From Sandarakinorhabdus glacialis (GTDB lineage Bacteria; Pseudomonadota; Alphaproteobacteria; Sphingomonadales; Sphingomonadaceae), in NCBI RefSeq assembly GCF_014643455.1, contig NZ_BMJM01000011.1, positions 1 through 64,000 of the forward strand: a stretch of 64,000 nucleotides of DNA. The letters run 5' to 3'. Below the pieces are notes generated by a model, which saw nothing but the letters and a program-made list of their open reading frames with translations, searched no databases and had not been told where the DNA came from. Shown piece by piece: positions 8,420 through 16,598 of the stretch. Made by a program: the position numbers and the translations under genes. Within the stretch, counting starts at the first letter, position 1. Each line of letters begins with the position of its first letter.

Positions 8420-11021
8420 GCACAAGGTCCTTCCGGAGGGGCAAGAGGGCGGCGATGGCCGGGCGGCACGAACCGCAATTGGTGCCGGCGTTGAGCGCCT
8501 TGCCAACGGCTTCGACGCTGACGAGGGACTGGTCGGCGATGGCGCGGGTGATCGTGTCGAGGCCGATATCGAAACAGACGCAGATGATGGCGCCGCGACT
8601 TGGCGCGGGCGTCGCCGGCCGGCCAGCGAGGAGTTCCATCGACGATGAATTGTCGGCGCCGAGTTGTTCGACCAGCCATTCGCGCGGCGGCAGGCCGGCG
8701 TTGCGCGACACGAACAGCGCCGCCTGCAAGCGGCCGGCGACCAGCACCGCCGAGCGGACGACGCCGCGCCTTGTGTCGATCATCTCGGCGCGGTCGCCGA
8801 CAGGCAGCAATCCGGTCAGCACCCCGGGGTCGCCTTGCCCGGCCAGTTCGGTCAGCCAGCCGCCGCGGGTCCGGATGCGCGTCCACCAGGTGCAGTCGGG
8901 GTTGGCGCCGACCTCGCGGGTGATGAGGAAGCCGGTCCATTCGGGGCGATAGGGGGCGATCGTCGCGGGGGTGTTCTTGAACCCCGGCTGGCCCGACAAA
9001 GGATCGCGATCGCGTCCCGGTAGCCGGCCGGCGCGGCCCTCGGAACTGGTCTGGTCGGTCCAGTGGATCGGCACGAACAGGTCGCGCAGGCGCTGGTCGG
9101 GGGTGACCGCGACGCGAAAGATGCTGCTGCCCTGCTCGGTCGCGACGCGCGCGAGGCCACCGTCGACAACGCCATGGCGGCGCGCGTTGTCGCTATGCAC
9201 CTCGACCAGCGGCTCGGGGCGGTGCTGCGACAGTTTCGGCGACAGGCCGGTCCGGGTCATCGTGTGCCATTGGTCGCGGTAGCGGCCGGTGTTGAGGCGC
9301 AGCGGGAAATCCCGGCTGCCATCGGCACGCGGCTGGTAGCGCACCGCCACCATTCGGGCCTTGCCGTCGGGGGTCGGATAGGCGCCGGTCGCAAAAGGCG
9401 AGGCGCCGCCCCACTGAAAGGGCGCCATCGCCGCATATTCGCCGTCGGTGATCGTCGCCCGGTCCGAAATATCGAGAACGCGGGTGCCGTTGTTTTCAAA
9501 CCCTGTCTGGGCGGCGAATTCCCGAAAGATGCTGGCGGCATCGGGATAGTCGAACCCTGCGAACCCCATGCGCTGCGCCACGGCGGCGACTGCCCACCAG
9601 TCGGCGCGCGCCTCGCCCGGCGGCGCCATGAAGCGGCGTTGCCGCGACACCCGGCGTTCCGAATTGGTGACGGTGCCGTCCTTCTCGCCCCACGCGAGGG
9701 CCGGCAGCCGGACCTGCGCATAAAATCCGGTGTCGGTCGCGGCGATGCAATCCGAGACGACGACGAACGGGCAGATTGCCAGCGCCTTTCGCGCCAGGGC
9801 GCGGTCCGGCATCGAGACCACCGGGTTGGTCGCCATGATCCACACCGCCTTGATCTTGCCGGACGCCATCGCCTCGAACATCTCGACCGCCTTGAGGCCG
9901 GGGCCGGCGCACATTGTCGGCGATTGCCAGAAGCGCTGGGCGCGGTCGCGCTCCTCGGGGCTGAAGCCCATATGGACGGCGAGCATCGAGGCCAGCCCGC
10001 CGACCTCGCGGCCACCCATGGCGTTGGGTTGGCCGGTGATGCTGAACGGCCCGGCGCCCGGCTTGCCGATGCGGCCGGTCGCCAGGTGCAGGTTGATGAT
10101 GGCGTTGGCCTTGTCGGTGCCGCTGGTCGATTGGTTGACGCCCTGGCTGAACAGCGTGACGGTGCGCGGATTGTCGAGGAACAGGTCGACAAAGGCCTGC
10201 AAATCGTCGGCGCTTATCTCGCAGGTGGCGGCGACATCGGCCACGGCGATGGCCGGCCAGAAGCCGTCCGGTACCGTCACCCGCTCGGCCAGTGCGCGGC
10301 CGTCGAGCCGCCAGCGCGCCTTGGCCTCGGTGAGCAACCCGTTGAACAGCGCGACGTCGGTATCGGGCGCGATGGCGAGGTGGAGATCGGCGGCGCGCGC
10401 GGTTTCGGTGGCGCGCGGGTCGATGACGACCAGCTTCGTACCGCGCGCCGCGCGTGCTGCCTCGATGCGTTGCCAGATCACCGGGTGACACCAGGCGGTG
10501 TTCGATCCGACGAGGATGATCAGTTCCGCGGTGTCGAGGTCGTCGTAGCTGCACGGCACGATATCCTCGCCGAAGGCGCGGACATGGGCGGCCACCGCGC
10601 TGGCCATGCACAGGCGCGAATTGGTGTCGATGTTGGCGGTGCCGATGAAACCTTTCATCAGCTTGTTGGCGACGTAATAGTCTTCGGTCAGCATCTGGCC
10701 CGAGGCGTAGAAGGCGACGCTGTCGGGGCCGTGCTCGGCGATGGCGGCGGCAAAGCGCCGGGCGACGAGATCGAGCGCGGCCGGCCATTCGGCGATTTTC
10801 GCGCCGATCATCGGCTGCAGCAGCCGCCCCTCCAGGCCGATCGTCTCGCCGAGGTGGGTGCCTTTGGAGCACAGCTTGCCGCGATTGGCGGGATGGTCGG
10901 GATCGCCGGCGATCGTGGCAGCGCGCGCAGCGTCAGTGGTAGCGTTCGGCGTGCCGGCCGGGGTGGCGAGGACCCCGCAACCGACGCCGCAATACGGGCA
11001 AGTGGTCTTGACCGGGCTCAA
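8412..11021 (-). CDS. nasA: Assimilatory nitrate reductase catalytic subunit
   Basis: An 869-residue molybdopterin oxidoreductase reducing nitrate to nitrite. An N-terminal [4Fe-4S] site uses Cys8, Cys11, Cys15 and Cys51. The molybdo-bis-MGD domains follow: MCAGPGLKAVEMFEAMASGK and the NTGRYRDQWHTMTRTG region near the C-terminal domain. A BFD-like [2Fe-2S] domain closes the protein, with Cys814, Cys816, Cys849 and Cys852, a feature of NasA-type enzymes. No Tat signal is present, so it is cytoplasmic. The chosen start is TTG at 11021, which overlaps the nirD stop (TTGA) and lies just before the first cysteine motif; longer in-frame readings would cover nirD. Confidence 0.93.
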   Translation of the reverse strand: MSPVKTTCPYCGVGCGVLATPAGTPNATTDAARAATIAGDPDHPANRGKLCSKGTHLGETIGLEGRLLQPMIGAKIAEWPAALDLVARRFAAAIAEHGPDSVAFYASGQMLTEDYYVANKLMKGFIGTANIDTNSRLCMASAVAAHVRAFGEDIVPCSYDDLDTAELIILVGSNTAWCHPVIWQRIEAARAARGTKLVVIDPRATETARAADLHLAIAPDTDVALFNGLLTEAKARWRLDGRALAERVTVPDGFWPAIAVADVAATCEISADDLQAFVDLFLDNPRTVTLFSQGVNQSTSGTDKANAIINLHLATGRIGKPGAGPFSITGQPNAMGGREVGGLASMLAVHMGFSPEERDRAQRFWQSPTMCAGPGLKAVEMFEAMASGKIKAVWIMATNPVVSMPDRALARKALAICPFVVVSDCIAATDTGFYAQVRLPALAWGEKDGTVTNSERRVSRQRRFMAPPGEARADWWAVAAVAQRMGFAGFDYPDAASIFREFAAQTGFENNGTRVLDISDRATITDGEYAAMAPFQWGGASPFATGAYPTPDGKARMVAVRYQPRADGSRDFPLRLNTGRYRDQWHTMTRTGLSPKLSQHRPEPLVEVHSDNARRHGVVDGGLARVATEQGSSIFRVAVTPDQRLRDLFVPIHWTDQTSSEGRAGRLPGRDRDPLSGQPGFKNTPATIAPYRPEWTGFLITREVGANPDCTWWTRIRTRGGWLTELAGQGDPGVLTGLLPVGDRAEMIDTRRGVVRSAVLVAGRLQAALFVSRNAGLPPREWLVEQLGADNSSSMELLAGRPATPAPSRGAIICVCFDIGLDTITRAIADQSLVSVEAVGKALNAGTNCGSCRPAIAALLPLRKDLVHG

Positions 11022-11362
11022 ACGACCCCCGCCAGGGCGGCGGCGCGGCCGATCAGGATGCGGCCGTTGTCGATCTTTACCGGGATGACCGGCACGCAGC
11101 CGACGTCGCTGCCCAGCGCCTGGCCGGTGACCAGCGAGATCCGCCAATTGTGCAGCGGGCAGGTGACGGTCGTGTCGTGGACGATGCCCTGGCTGAGCGG
11201 GCCGGCCTTGTGCGGGCAGGCGTTGACCAGCGCATAGACCTCGCCGTTGGCGGTATGGAAGATCGCGATTTCCCGCCCGCCGCGCACCGGCAGCGTCCGC
11301 GCACCGAGCGCCGGCAGCTGGTCGACCGGGCCGATATCCAACCATTCTGCCTGGAGGCTCAT
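11018..11362 (-). CDS. nirD: Nitrite reductase (NADH) small subunit
   Basis: A 114-residue NirD with a Rieske-like fold. It keeps the [2Fe-2S] ligand pattern CPHK (about residues 49-52) and CPLHNW (about 69-74), so this copy probably still binds a cluster, unlike the E. coli form. It pairs with NirB in the cytoplasm to reduce nitrite to ammonium. Its ATG overlaps the nirB stop by 4 bases and its TGA overlaps the nasA TTG start, so all three are translationally coupled. Confidence 0.93.
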   Translation of the reverse strand: MSLQAEWLDIGPVDQLPALGARTLPVRGGREIAIFHTANGEVYALVNACPHKAGPLSQGIVHDTTVTCPLHNWRISLVTGQALGSDVGCVPVIPVKIDNGRILIGRAAALAGVV

Positions 11363-13815
11363 GCCGGCACCATCGGGCGGATCTCGGCGAGATGCTGGTG
11401 CAGCTTATAGTCTTCGCCGGCCGCGCGCTTGGCCCAGGGATCGTCCTGCATGAACAATTGCGAGAACAGGAAGCGGTCGCGCAATGTTTCGCGTCCGGCC
11501 GCGTCCTCGACGATCCGTTGCTTGATGTAATCGAGACCGACACGCTCGACCCACGGCGCGGTGCGGTCGAGGTAACGGGCTTCCTCGCGGTACAGCTGGA
11601 TGAACGCCGCGCAGTAATCCATCGCTTCCTGTTCGGTCGCGACCTTGCACAACAGGTCGGTGACGCGGACCTTGATGCCGCCATTGCCGCCGATCGACAG
11701 CTCGTATCCGCTGTCGACGCAGATCACGCCGAAGTCCTTGATGGTGGATTCGGCGCAGTTGCGCGGGCAGCCCGACACGGCGATCTTGAACTTGTGCGGC
11801 ATGAACGACCCCCAGGTCATCTGCTCGATCTTCACGCCGAGGCCGGTCGAATCCTGCGTGCCGAAGCGGCACCAGTCGGAGCCGACACAGGTTTTCACCG
11901 TCCGCAGGGTCTTGCCATAGGCATGGCCCGACACCATCCCGGCCGCATTGAGATCGGCCCAGACGGCGGGCAAATCCTCTTTCCTGATACCGAAGATGTC
12001 GAGCCGCTGGCCGCCGGTGACCTTGACCAGCGGCGCCTTGAACTTGTCGACGACATCGGCGATGGCGCGCAGTTCACGCGGGTTGGTGATGCCGCCCCAC
12101 ATCCGCGGCACCACTGAATAGGTGCCGTCCTTCTGGATATTGGCGTGCATGCGTTCATTGACGAAGCGGCTCTGCTGGTCGTCGACATAGTCGCCCGGCC
12201 AGGCGCAGAGCAGGTAGTAGTTGAGCGCCGGCCGGCACGAGGCACAGCCGTCGGGCGTCGTCCAGTGCAGCGCCTGCATGACCTGAGGGATGACCTTCAG
12301 GGCCTTCTCCACGATCAGCCTGCGCACCTCTTCATGGGTGAAGCTGGTGCATTTGCACACTGTCGGCGCCGCCCGCTCGCCGGCGAAGGCGTCACCCAGC
12401 GTCAGGCTTAACAGGCCTTCGACCAGCCCGGTGCATGAGCCGCACGACGCCGACGCCTTGGTACAGGCGCGCACCGCATCGAGCGTGACCGCGCCGCCGA
12501 CGATGGCGCTGACCACCTTGCCCTTGGAAACGCCGTTGCAGCCGCAGATCTCGCCGTCGTCGGACATCGCCGCGACGGCCGCATCAGGGTTTGCGTCGGC
12601 TCCACCTCCCGATGCAAAGGCCTGGCCAAAAATGAGCGCGTCGCGGATATCGGAGACATCGTCCTGCCGTTTAAGCAGGTCGAAATACCAGTTGCCGTCG
12701 CGGGTATCGCCGTACAGCACGGCGCCGACCAGGCGGTCGCCCTTGACCACCACGCGCTTGTAGACGCCGCGGGAGGCGTCGCGCATGACGATATCCTCGC
12801 AGCCCGCGCCGCCCGAAAAATCGCCGGCCGAAAACACGTCGATCCCGGAAACCTTGAGCTTCGTCGAGGTGACCGAGCCCGTGTAGCCGCTCGGTACCGC
12901 GACCAGCCCGTCAGCGAGGCTGCGGCACATCTCCCACAGCGGCGCGACGAGGCCATAAACGAGGCCATTGTGCTCGACACATTCGCCGACCGCGAGAATG
13001 TTCGCGTCGGACGTAACGAGGTGATCGTCGACATGGATGCCGCGGCCGATGGCGAGCCCGGCGTCGCGGGCCAGCGCGACATTGGGCCGGATGCCGACCG
13101 CCATCACCACCAGCGACGCCGGGATCTCGCGGCCATCCTTCAACCGGATGCCTTCGACCCGGCCGTGGCCGATGATCTCGGCGGTATCGGCGCCGGTCAG
13201 GATGACCTGGCCGCGCGCCTCAAGGGCTTCCTTCAACAGCCAGCCGGCGGCTTCGTCGAGCTGCCGCTCCATCAGGGTCGGCATCAGGTGCAGCACCGTC
13301 ACCTTCATGCCGCGCAGCGCCAAACCATGTGCCGCTTCCAGTCCCAGCAGGCCACCGCCGATGACGACGGCATCGCCGCCCGCATCGGCGGCGCGCAGCA
13401 TCTTGCCGACATCGTCCATGTCGCGGAAGGTCACCACGCCCTGCAGGTCATGGCCGGGACACGGGATGATGAACGGGTCGGAACCGGTGGCCAGCAGCAG
13501 CTTGTCGTAATGTTCGACACGGCCCGAGCGCGCCGTCACCGTCTGCGCGGACCGATCGATCGCCACGACCGCATCGCCGGCGACGAGGTCGATCAAATTG
13601 TCGGCGTACCGGGCGTGGTCGTTGATGACGATGTCGTCGAAGCCCTTGTCGCCGGCGAGCAGCGGCGACAGCATGATGCGGTTGTAGTTGACCCGCGGCT
13701 CGGCCCCGAAGATCGTGATGCGATAGGCGTCGGCGTCGCGCGCCAGGATTTCCTCGACGGCGCGGCAGCCGGCCATGCCGTTGCCGATGACGACCAGGTG
13801 CGGTTTGTCGATCAT
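11359..13815 (-). CDS. nirB: Nitrite reductase (NADH) large subunit
   Basis: An 818-residue enzyme taking electrons from NADH through FAD and iron-sulfur centres to siroheme for six-electron nitrite reduction. Parts in order: FAD/NAD domain (LVVIGNGMAGCRAVEEIL at the N-terminus; VVIGGGLLGLEAAHGL near 147), a BFD-like [2Fe-2S] domain (ICGCNGVSKGK with CTKASASCGSC near 416-455), and the siroheme/[4Fe-4S] domain (KTCVGSDWCRFGTQDS and SGCPRNCAEST, giving the four cluster cysteines). The start at 13815 overlaps the stop of the upstream channel gene by 4 bases; a start 24 bases earlier would only deepen the overlap. It depends on CobA for siroheme. Confidence 0.95.
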   Translation of the reverse strand: MIDKPHLVVIGNGMAGCRAVEEILARDADAYRITIFGAEPRVNYNRIMLSPLLAGDKGFDDIVINDHARYADNLIDLVAGDAVVAIDRSAQTVTARSGRVEHYDKLLLATGSDPFIIPCPGHDLQGVVTFRDMDDVGKMLRAADAGGDAVVIGGGLLGLEAAHGLALRGMKVTVLHLMPTLMERQLDEAAGWLLKEALEARGQVILTGADTAEIIGHGRVEGIRLKDGREIPASLVVMAVGIRPNVALARDAGLAIGRGIHVDDHLVTSDANILAVGECVEHNGLVYGLVAPLWEMCRSLADGLVAVPSGYTGSVTSTKLKVSGIDVFSAGDFSGGAGCEDIVMRDASRGVYKRVVVKGDRLVGAVLYGDTRDGNWYFDLLKRQDDVSDIRDALIFGQAFASGGGADANPDAAVAAMSDDGEICGCNGVSKGKVVSAIVGGAVTLDAVRACTKASASCGSCTGLVEGLLSLTLGDAFAGERAAPTVCKCTSFTHEEVRRLIVEKALKVIPQVMQALHWTTPDGCASCRPALNYYLLCAWPGDYVDDQQSRFVNERMHANIQKDGTYSVVPRMWGGITNPRELRAIADVVDKFKAPLVKVTGGQRLDIFGIRKEDLPAVWADLNAAGMVSGHAYGKTLRTVKTCVGSDWCRFGTQDSTGLGVKIEQMTWGSFMPHKFKIAVSGCPRNCAESTIKDFGVICVDSGYELSIGGNGGIKVRVTDLLCKVATEQEAMDYCAAFIQLYREEARYLDRTAPWVERVGLDYIKQRIVEDAAGRETLRDRFLFSQLFMQDDPWAKRAAGEDYKLHQHLAEIRPMVPA

Positions 13816-15026
13816 ATTGCCCACTCCAGCGAGAGCCAAAACTTGCGTGTGTCGGTGGCGAACTTGTCGGCGCGATAATCGGCATATTTGGCCAGCACAG
13901 TGGCGCGGCCGGAGCGGGCGCTGGCCTGCAGGTCGATCTCGTTGCCGTAATGCTGGCCGGACCTGTCGCTGTCGAAGCGGTGATAGCTGGCGGTCAGCGC
14001 GATCGCTTCGAAGCGGCCGAGTTTTTTCCAGCCGTAACCTGCCAATGCATAGGCATCGCGCAGGCCGTTCGGCGGCGTGACGAGAAACTTGTCGGCCCAG
14101 CCGTTGAACTTGTGGAGGGTGCCGAGGGGTGCCTGGAAGCTGGTCAGCGGCACGCCATTGTCGGCGCCCAAGACCTCGTAGCCGCCGCCGAAGCGCAGCG
14201 CCGCCACATTGAGCGCCAGTTCGCCGAGATAGTAGTTCGCGGCGTAGCGATTGGGGTTGCGGGCATGGTCGGTCTGGTGGGCGTAGCTGGCGACATAGTT
14301 GAGCTTGACGCCGTCCCCCAGTGGCCGGGCGCCGGCGAAACGGCCGCCATAGGTGGCGCTGCTGTTGCGCAGGACCAGCGGCTCGTCCTGGTCGATCAAA
14401 TACGCAAATCCGGTCAGCGTGCCGATCGCGGTCTTCAGCGCGAGGTTGGCGAAGACATTATCGCCGCCGATCGCGGCATAGCGCGCCGGGCCATGGCGGT
14501 TGCCGCCGTTGATGCCCCAGATGGTGCGGTCGCTCCAGGCATAGGTGACATCCGCCTTGAGGTTCTTGATCCCCGTCCACTCGACCCGCGCCGCGTCGAA
14601 GGTCTGTTCGTTCTGGCGCCAGCCGACCGAGCCGACAAAGCGCTGGTCGTCGAGATTGATGCGCTGGCGGCCCAGCGTGACGACGGTCCCGGGCAGGCCG
14701 CGATATTGCAGCTGCAGCCGGTTGAGCCCGATCGTCTGCGGATCCGGCACGATCGGAAAGGCGGTGCGGCCGTTGACGCCGCTGTTGTAGTTTTCGACTA
14801 TGGCCAGCGTCCCCACCGCCTCGCTGAGCAGGCTGAAATCGCCGGTGCGGGCCTCGATGCCGGCGCGGACGCGCATGGTCACTGCATCGGCGCCCTGGGC
14901 AAAGCCGGCCTGTTCGACATTTTCATAGCGCAGCCGGGCATCGATCAGCGGCTTGAGGGTGATTTTTTCGGCCAGCGCCGGGGAACTGCTCAGGGAGAGC
15001 ACTATTGCGATACGCGCGGCGTTCAT
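13812..15026 (-). CDS. Outer-membrane channel protein in the nitrate operon (alginate-export-type barrel)
   Basis: A 404-residue protein with a signal peptide cut after SSSPALA (about residue 19). The rest alternates polar and aromatic residues in short strands and ends in an aromatic-rich strand (FWLSLEWAI), typical of outer-membrane beta-barrels. The middle segment (LQLQYRGLPGTVVTLGRQRI, RFVGSVGWRQNEQTFDAARV) resembles alginate-export (AlgE-like) barrel proteins. Placed between narK and nirB with 4-base overlaps on both sides, it is probably a porin letting nitrate or nitrite cross the outer membrane. The substrate is inferred from context only. Confidence 0.75.
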   Translation of the reverse strand: MNAARIAIVLSLSSSPALAEKITLKPLIDARLRYENVEQAGFAQGADAVTMRVRAGIEARTGDFSLLSEAVGTLAIVENYNSGVNGRTAFPIVPDPQTIGLNRLQLQYRGLPGTVVTLGRQRINLDDQRFVGSVGWRQNEQTFDAARVEWTGIKNLKADVTYAWSDRTIWGINGGNRHGPARYAAIGGDNVFANLALKTAIGTLTGFAYLIDQDEPLVLRNSSATYGGRFAGARPLGDGVKLNYVASYAHQTDHARNPNRYAANYYLGELALNVAALRFGGGYEVLGADNGVPLTSFQAPLGTLHKFNGWADKFLVTPPNGLRDAYALAGYGWKKLGRFEAIALTASYHRFDSDRSGQHYGNEIDLQASARSGRATVLAKYADYRADKFATDTRKFWLSLEWAI

Positions 15027-16402
15027 GCCGGCAATCCGGTGCCGACCGCCGCGCCCGTCCGGCGCAGTTCGAGCGCTTCATCGAGCAGGGCGCGCTCGGC
15101 GGATTTGTGCGCCGGCGAAAACCGCACGGCCAGCGCGCACAGCGAACAGCCGGCGACGACATAGCCAAGGACGATCAGGCAATCCTGCGGGGTCGCCGAG
15201 GCCTTGTTGAGGAAACCCGCCGCCACGGCGCCGATGTTGCCGCCTGCACCGATCAGGCCGGCGACACCGCCCAGCGCCTTCCTGTCGACGAACGGCACCA
15301 GCGCATAGGTCGCGCCGCAAGCCATATGGGTGAACAGCCCGAACACCGTCATGGCGATGATCGCCGTCGTCACCGTCGCCGCATGGCCGAAGAACAGCAG
15401 CCCGATGCCTTCGCCGAGCATCAGCGTGAACAGCAGCAGAGTCCGGCCATCGAGGCCCTTGAGCAAGGCGATGCGATCGCTGGCGATGCCGCCAAGGGCG
15501 CGGGCGAACAGCGCCAGCCCGCCGAAGATGCCGGCTGCAAATCCGGCGTTGGCCAGCGACAGCTCGAACGTGTCGACATAATAGCTGGCGACGATGTTTT
15601 GGATGAAGATCTCCACCCCGAAGCTGGCGCCATAGGCGATTGCCAGCAACCAGGTCCGGTAGTTCGCCGCTGCCTGCTTGAAGATGCCCCAGCCGCCCTT
15701 CTTGCCACCGTGGATGTCCATGCCGGCAGCCCGCATGTCGACGATGTCGCCCTGCGGGGTGTCCTGGGTGTAGCGGGCATAGACGAACGCCATGGCGAGC
15801 ATCGCAACGCCCGGCACGAACATCGCGGCGCGCCAGCCGAACGCCTGTTCGACGCCGAGGCCGATCATGGCGGCGACGACCAGCGGCATCAGGCTTTGCG
15901 CGGCGCCGCCGCCGGCATTGCCCCAGCCGCCAACGGTCGCATTGGCGGTGCCGACGACGTTGGGGGCGAACATCACGCTGGTGTGATATTGGGTGATGAC
16001 GAACGAGGCGCCGATCGCGCCGATGGCGAGGCGGAAGAACAGGAACGCTTCATAGGTCTGAGCGAACGCCAGCCCGAACACCGGCAATGCCCCCAGCAGC
16101 AACAGCCAGGTGTAGGCGCGGCGTGGCCCGAAGCGATCGCACAGCGGGCCGATGACCAGCCGCACCAGGATGGTCACGGCCACCGCTGCGATGTTGATAT
16201 TGGCGATCTGGTCCTTGGAAAGTCCAAACTCGGCCTTGATTAACGGCATCAGCGGGGCAGCGGCGAACCAGGCGAAGAAGCACACGAAGAACGCCATCCA
16301 GGTGATGTGGAAGGCCCGCATCTGGGGGGTCGAAAAGCTGAACAGGTCGATACGCGTCGCCTTGGGCTCGATCGCGTTGATGGCCGGTGATGCGAACAGC
16401 AT
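15023..16402 (-). CDS. narK: Nitrate/nitrite transporter, NarK/NasA MFS family
   Basis: A 459-residue inner-membrane carrier with about 12 helices. The nitrate/nitrite porter signature is present in both halves: GGWGNAGGGAAQSLMPL (helix 5, near residue 162) and AGLIGAGGNIGAVAAGFL (helix 11, near 388), and LVIGPLCDRFGPRRAY gives the MFS loop motif. It is the first structural gene of the nitrate operon and imports nitrate and possibly exports nitrite. The ATG at 16402 is preceded by a 200-base leader containing an intrinsic terminator, pointing to NasT-dependent antitermination. The stop overlaps the next start by 4 bases. Confidence 0.93.
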   Translation of the reverse strand: MLFASPAINAIEPKATRIDLFSFSTPQMRAFHITWMAFFVCFFAWFAAAPLMPLIKAEFGLSKDQIANINIAAVAVTILVRLVIGPLCDRFGPRRAYTWLLLLGALPVFGLAFAQTYEAFLFFRLAIGAIGASFVITQYHTSVMFAPNVVGTANATVGGWGNAGGGAAQSLMPLVVAAMIGLGVEQAFGWRAAMFVPGVAMLAMAFVYARYTQDTPQGDIVDMRAAGMDIHGGKKGGWGIFKQAAANYRTWLLAIAYGASFGVEIFIQNIVASYYVDTFELSLANAGFAAGIFGGLALFARALGGIASDRIALLKGLDGRTLLLFTLMLGEGIGLLFFGHAATVTTAIIAMTVFGLFTHMACGATYALVPFVDRKALGGVAGLIGAGGNIGAVAAGFLNKASATPQDCLIVLGYVVAGCSLCALAVRFSPAHKSAERALLDEALELRRTGAAVGTGLPA

Positions 16403-16598
16403 GAGAACCCCCCTGGGCTGGATGCGGGCGAAAAAAGACGCAAAAAAGCCGCCGAACGCCCGGTTGAACGGGGTGCGACGGCAACGTTGCCAATTGTCAG
16501 GTGATCGCGTTCGCTACGTCATTGCAGCGCTCGCCGATCGACTGCCAAGGTGTGCGCGATTCTCTAGGGACGCAACGATTATTTTGCAGTGCAGCAAA
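16403..16598 (-). promoter_or_regulatory. Leader of the nitrate operon with competing RNA hairpins
   Basis: This stretch between nasS and narK can fold in exclusive ways on the minus strand. (1) An intrinsic terminator at 16442-16482. (2) A hairpin 16477-16498 (GAC/GTC plus GGCA/TGCC) that uses bases of the terminator's 5' arm. (3) CGAACGC at 16507-16513, perfectly complementary to GCGTTCG at 16453-16459 in the terminator's 3' side. ANTAR proteins such as NasT are known to bind paired hairpins in such leaders and prevent termination. I cannot assign the two hexaloop hairpins with certainty by eye. Confidence 0.75.
16442..16482 (-). terminator. Intrinsic terminator (attenuator) before narK
   Basis: The stem starts GCCGTCG at 16482 and closes with CGGCGGC. 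Outer pairs are 7 bp including one G-U; inner pairs are CCCG/CGGG, with a six-base loop TTCAAC and small mismatches between. A run of six T (16442-16447) follows directly, and six more T lie 5 bases further on. It sits 40 bases before the narK ATG, inside the transcript, as an attenuator would. Confidence 0.85.
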
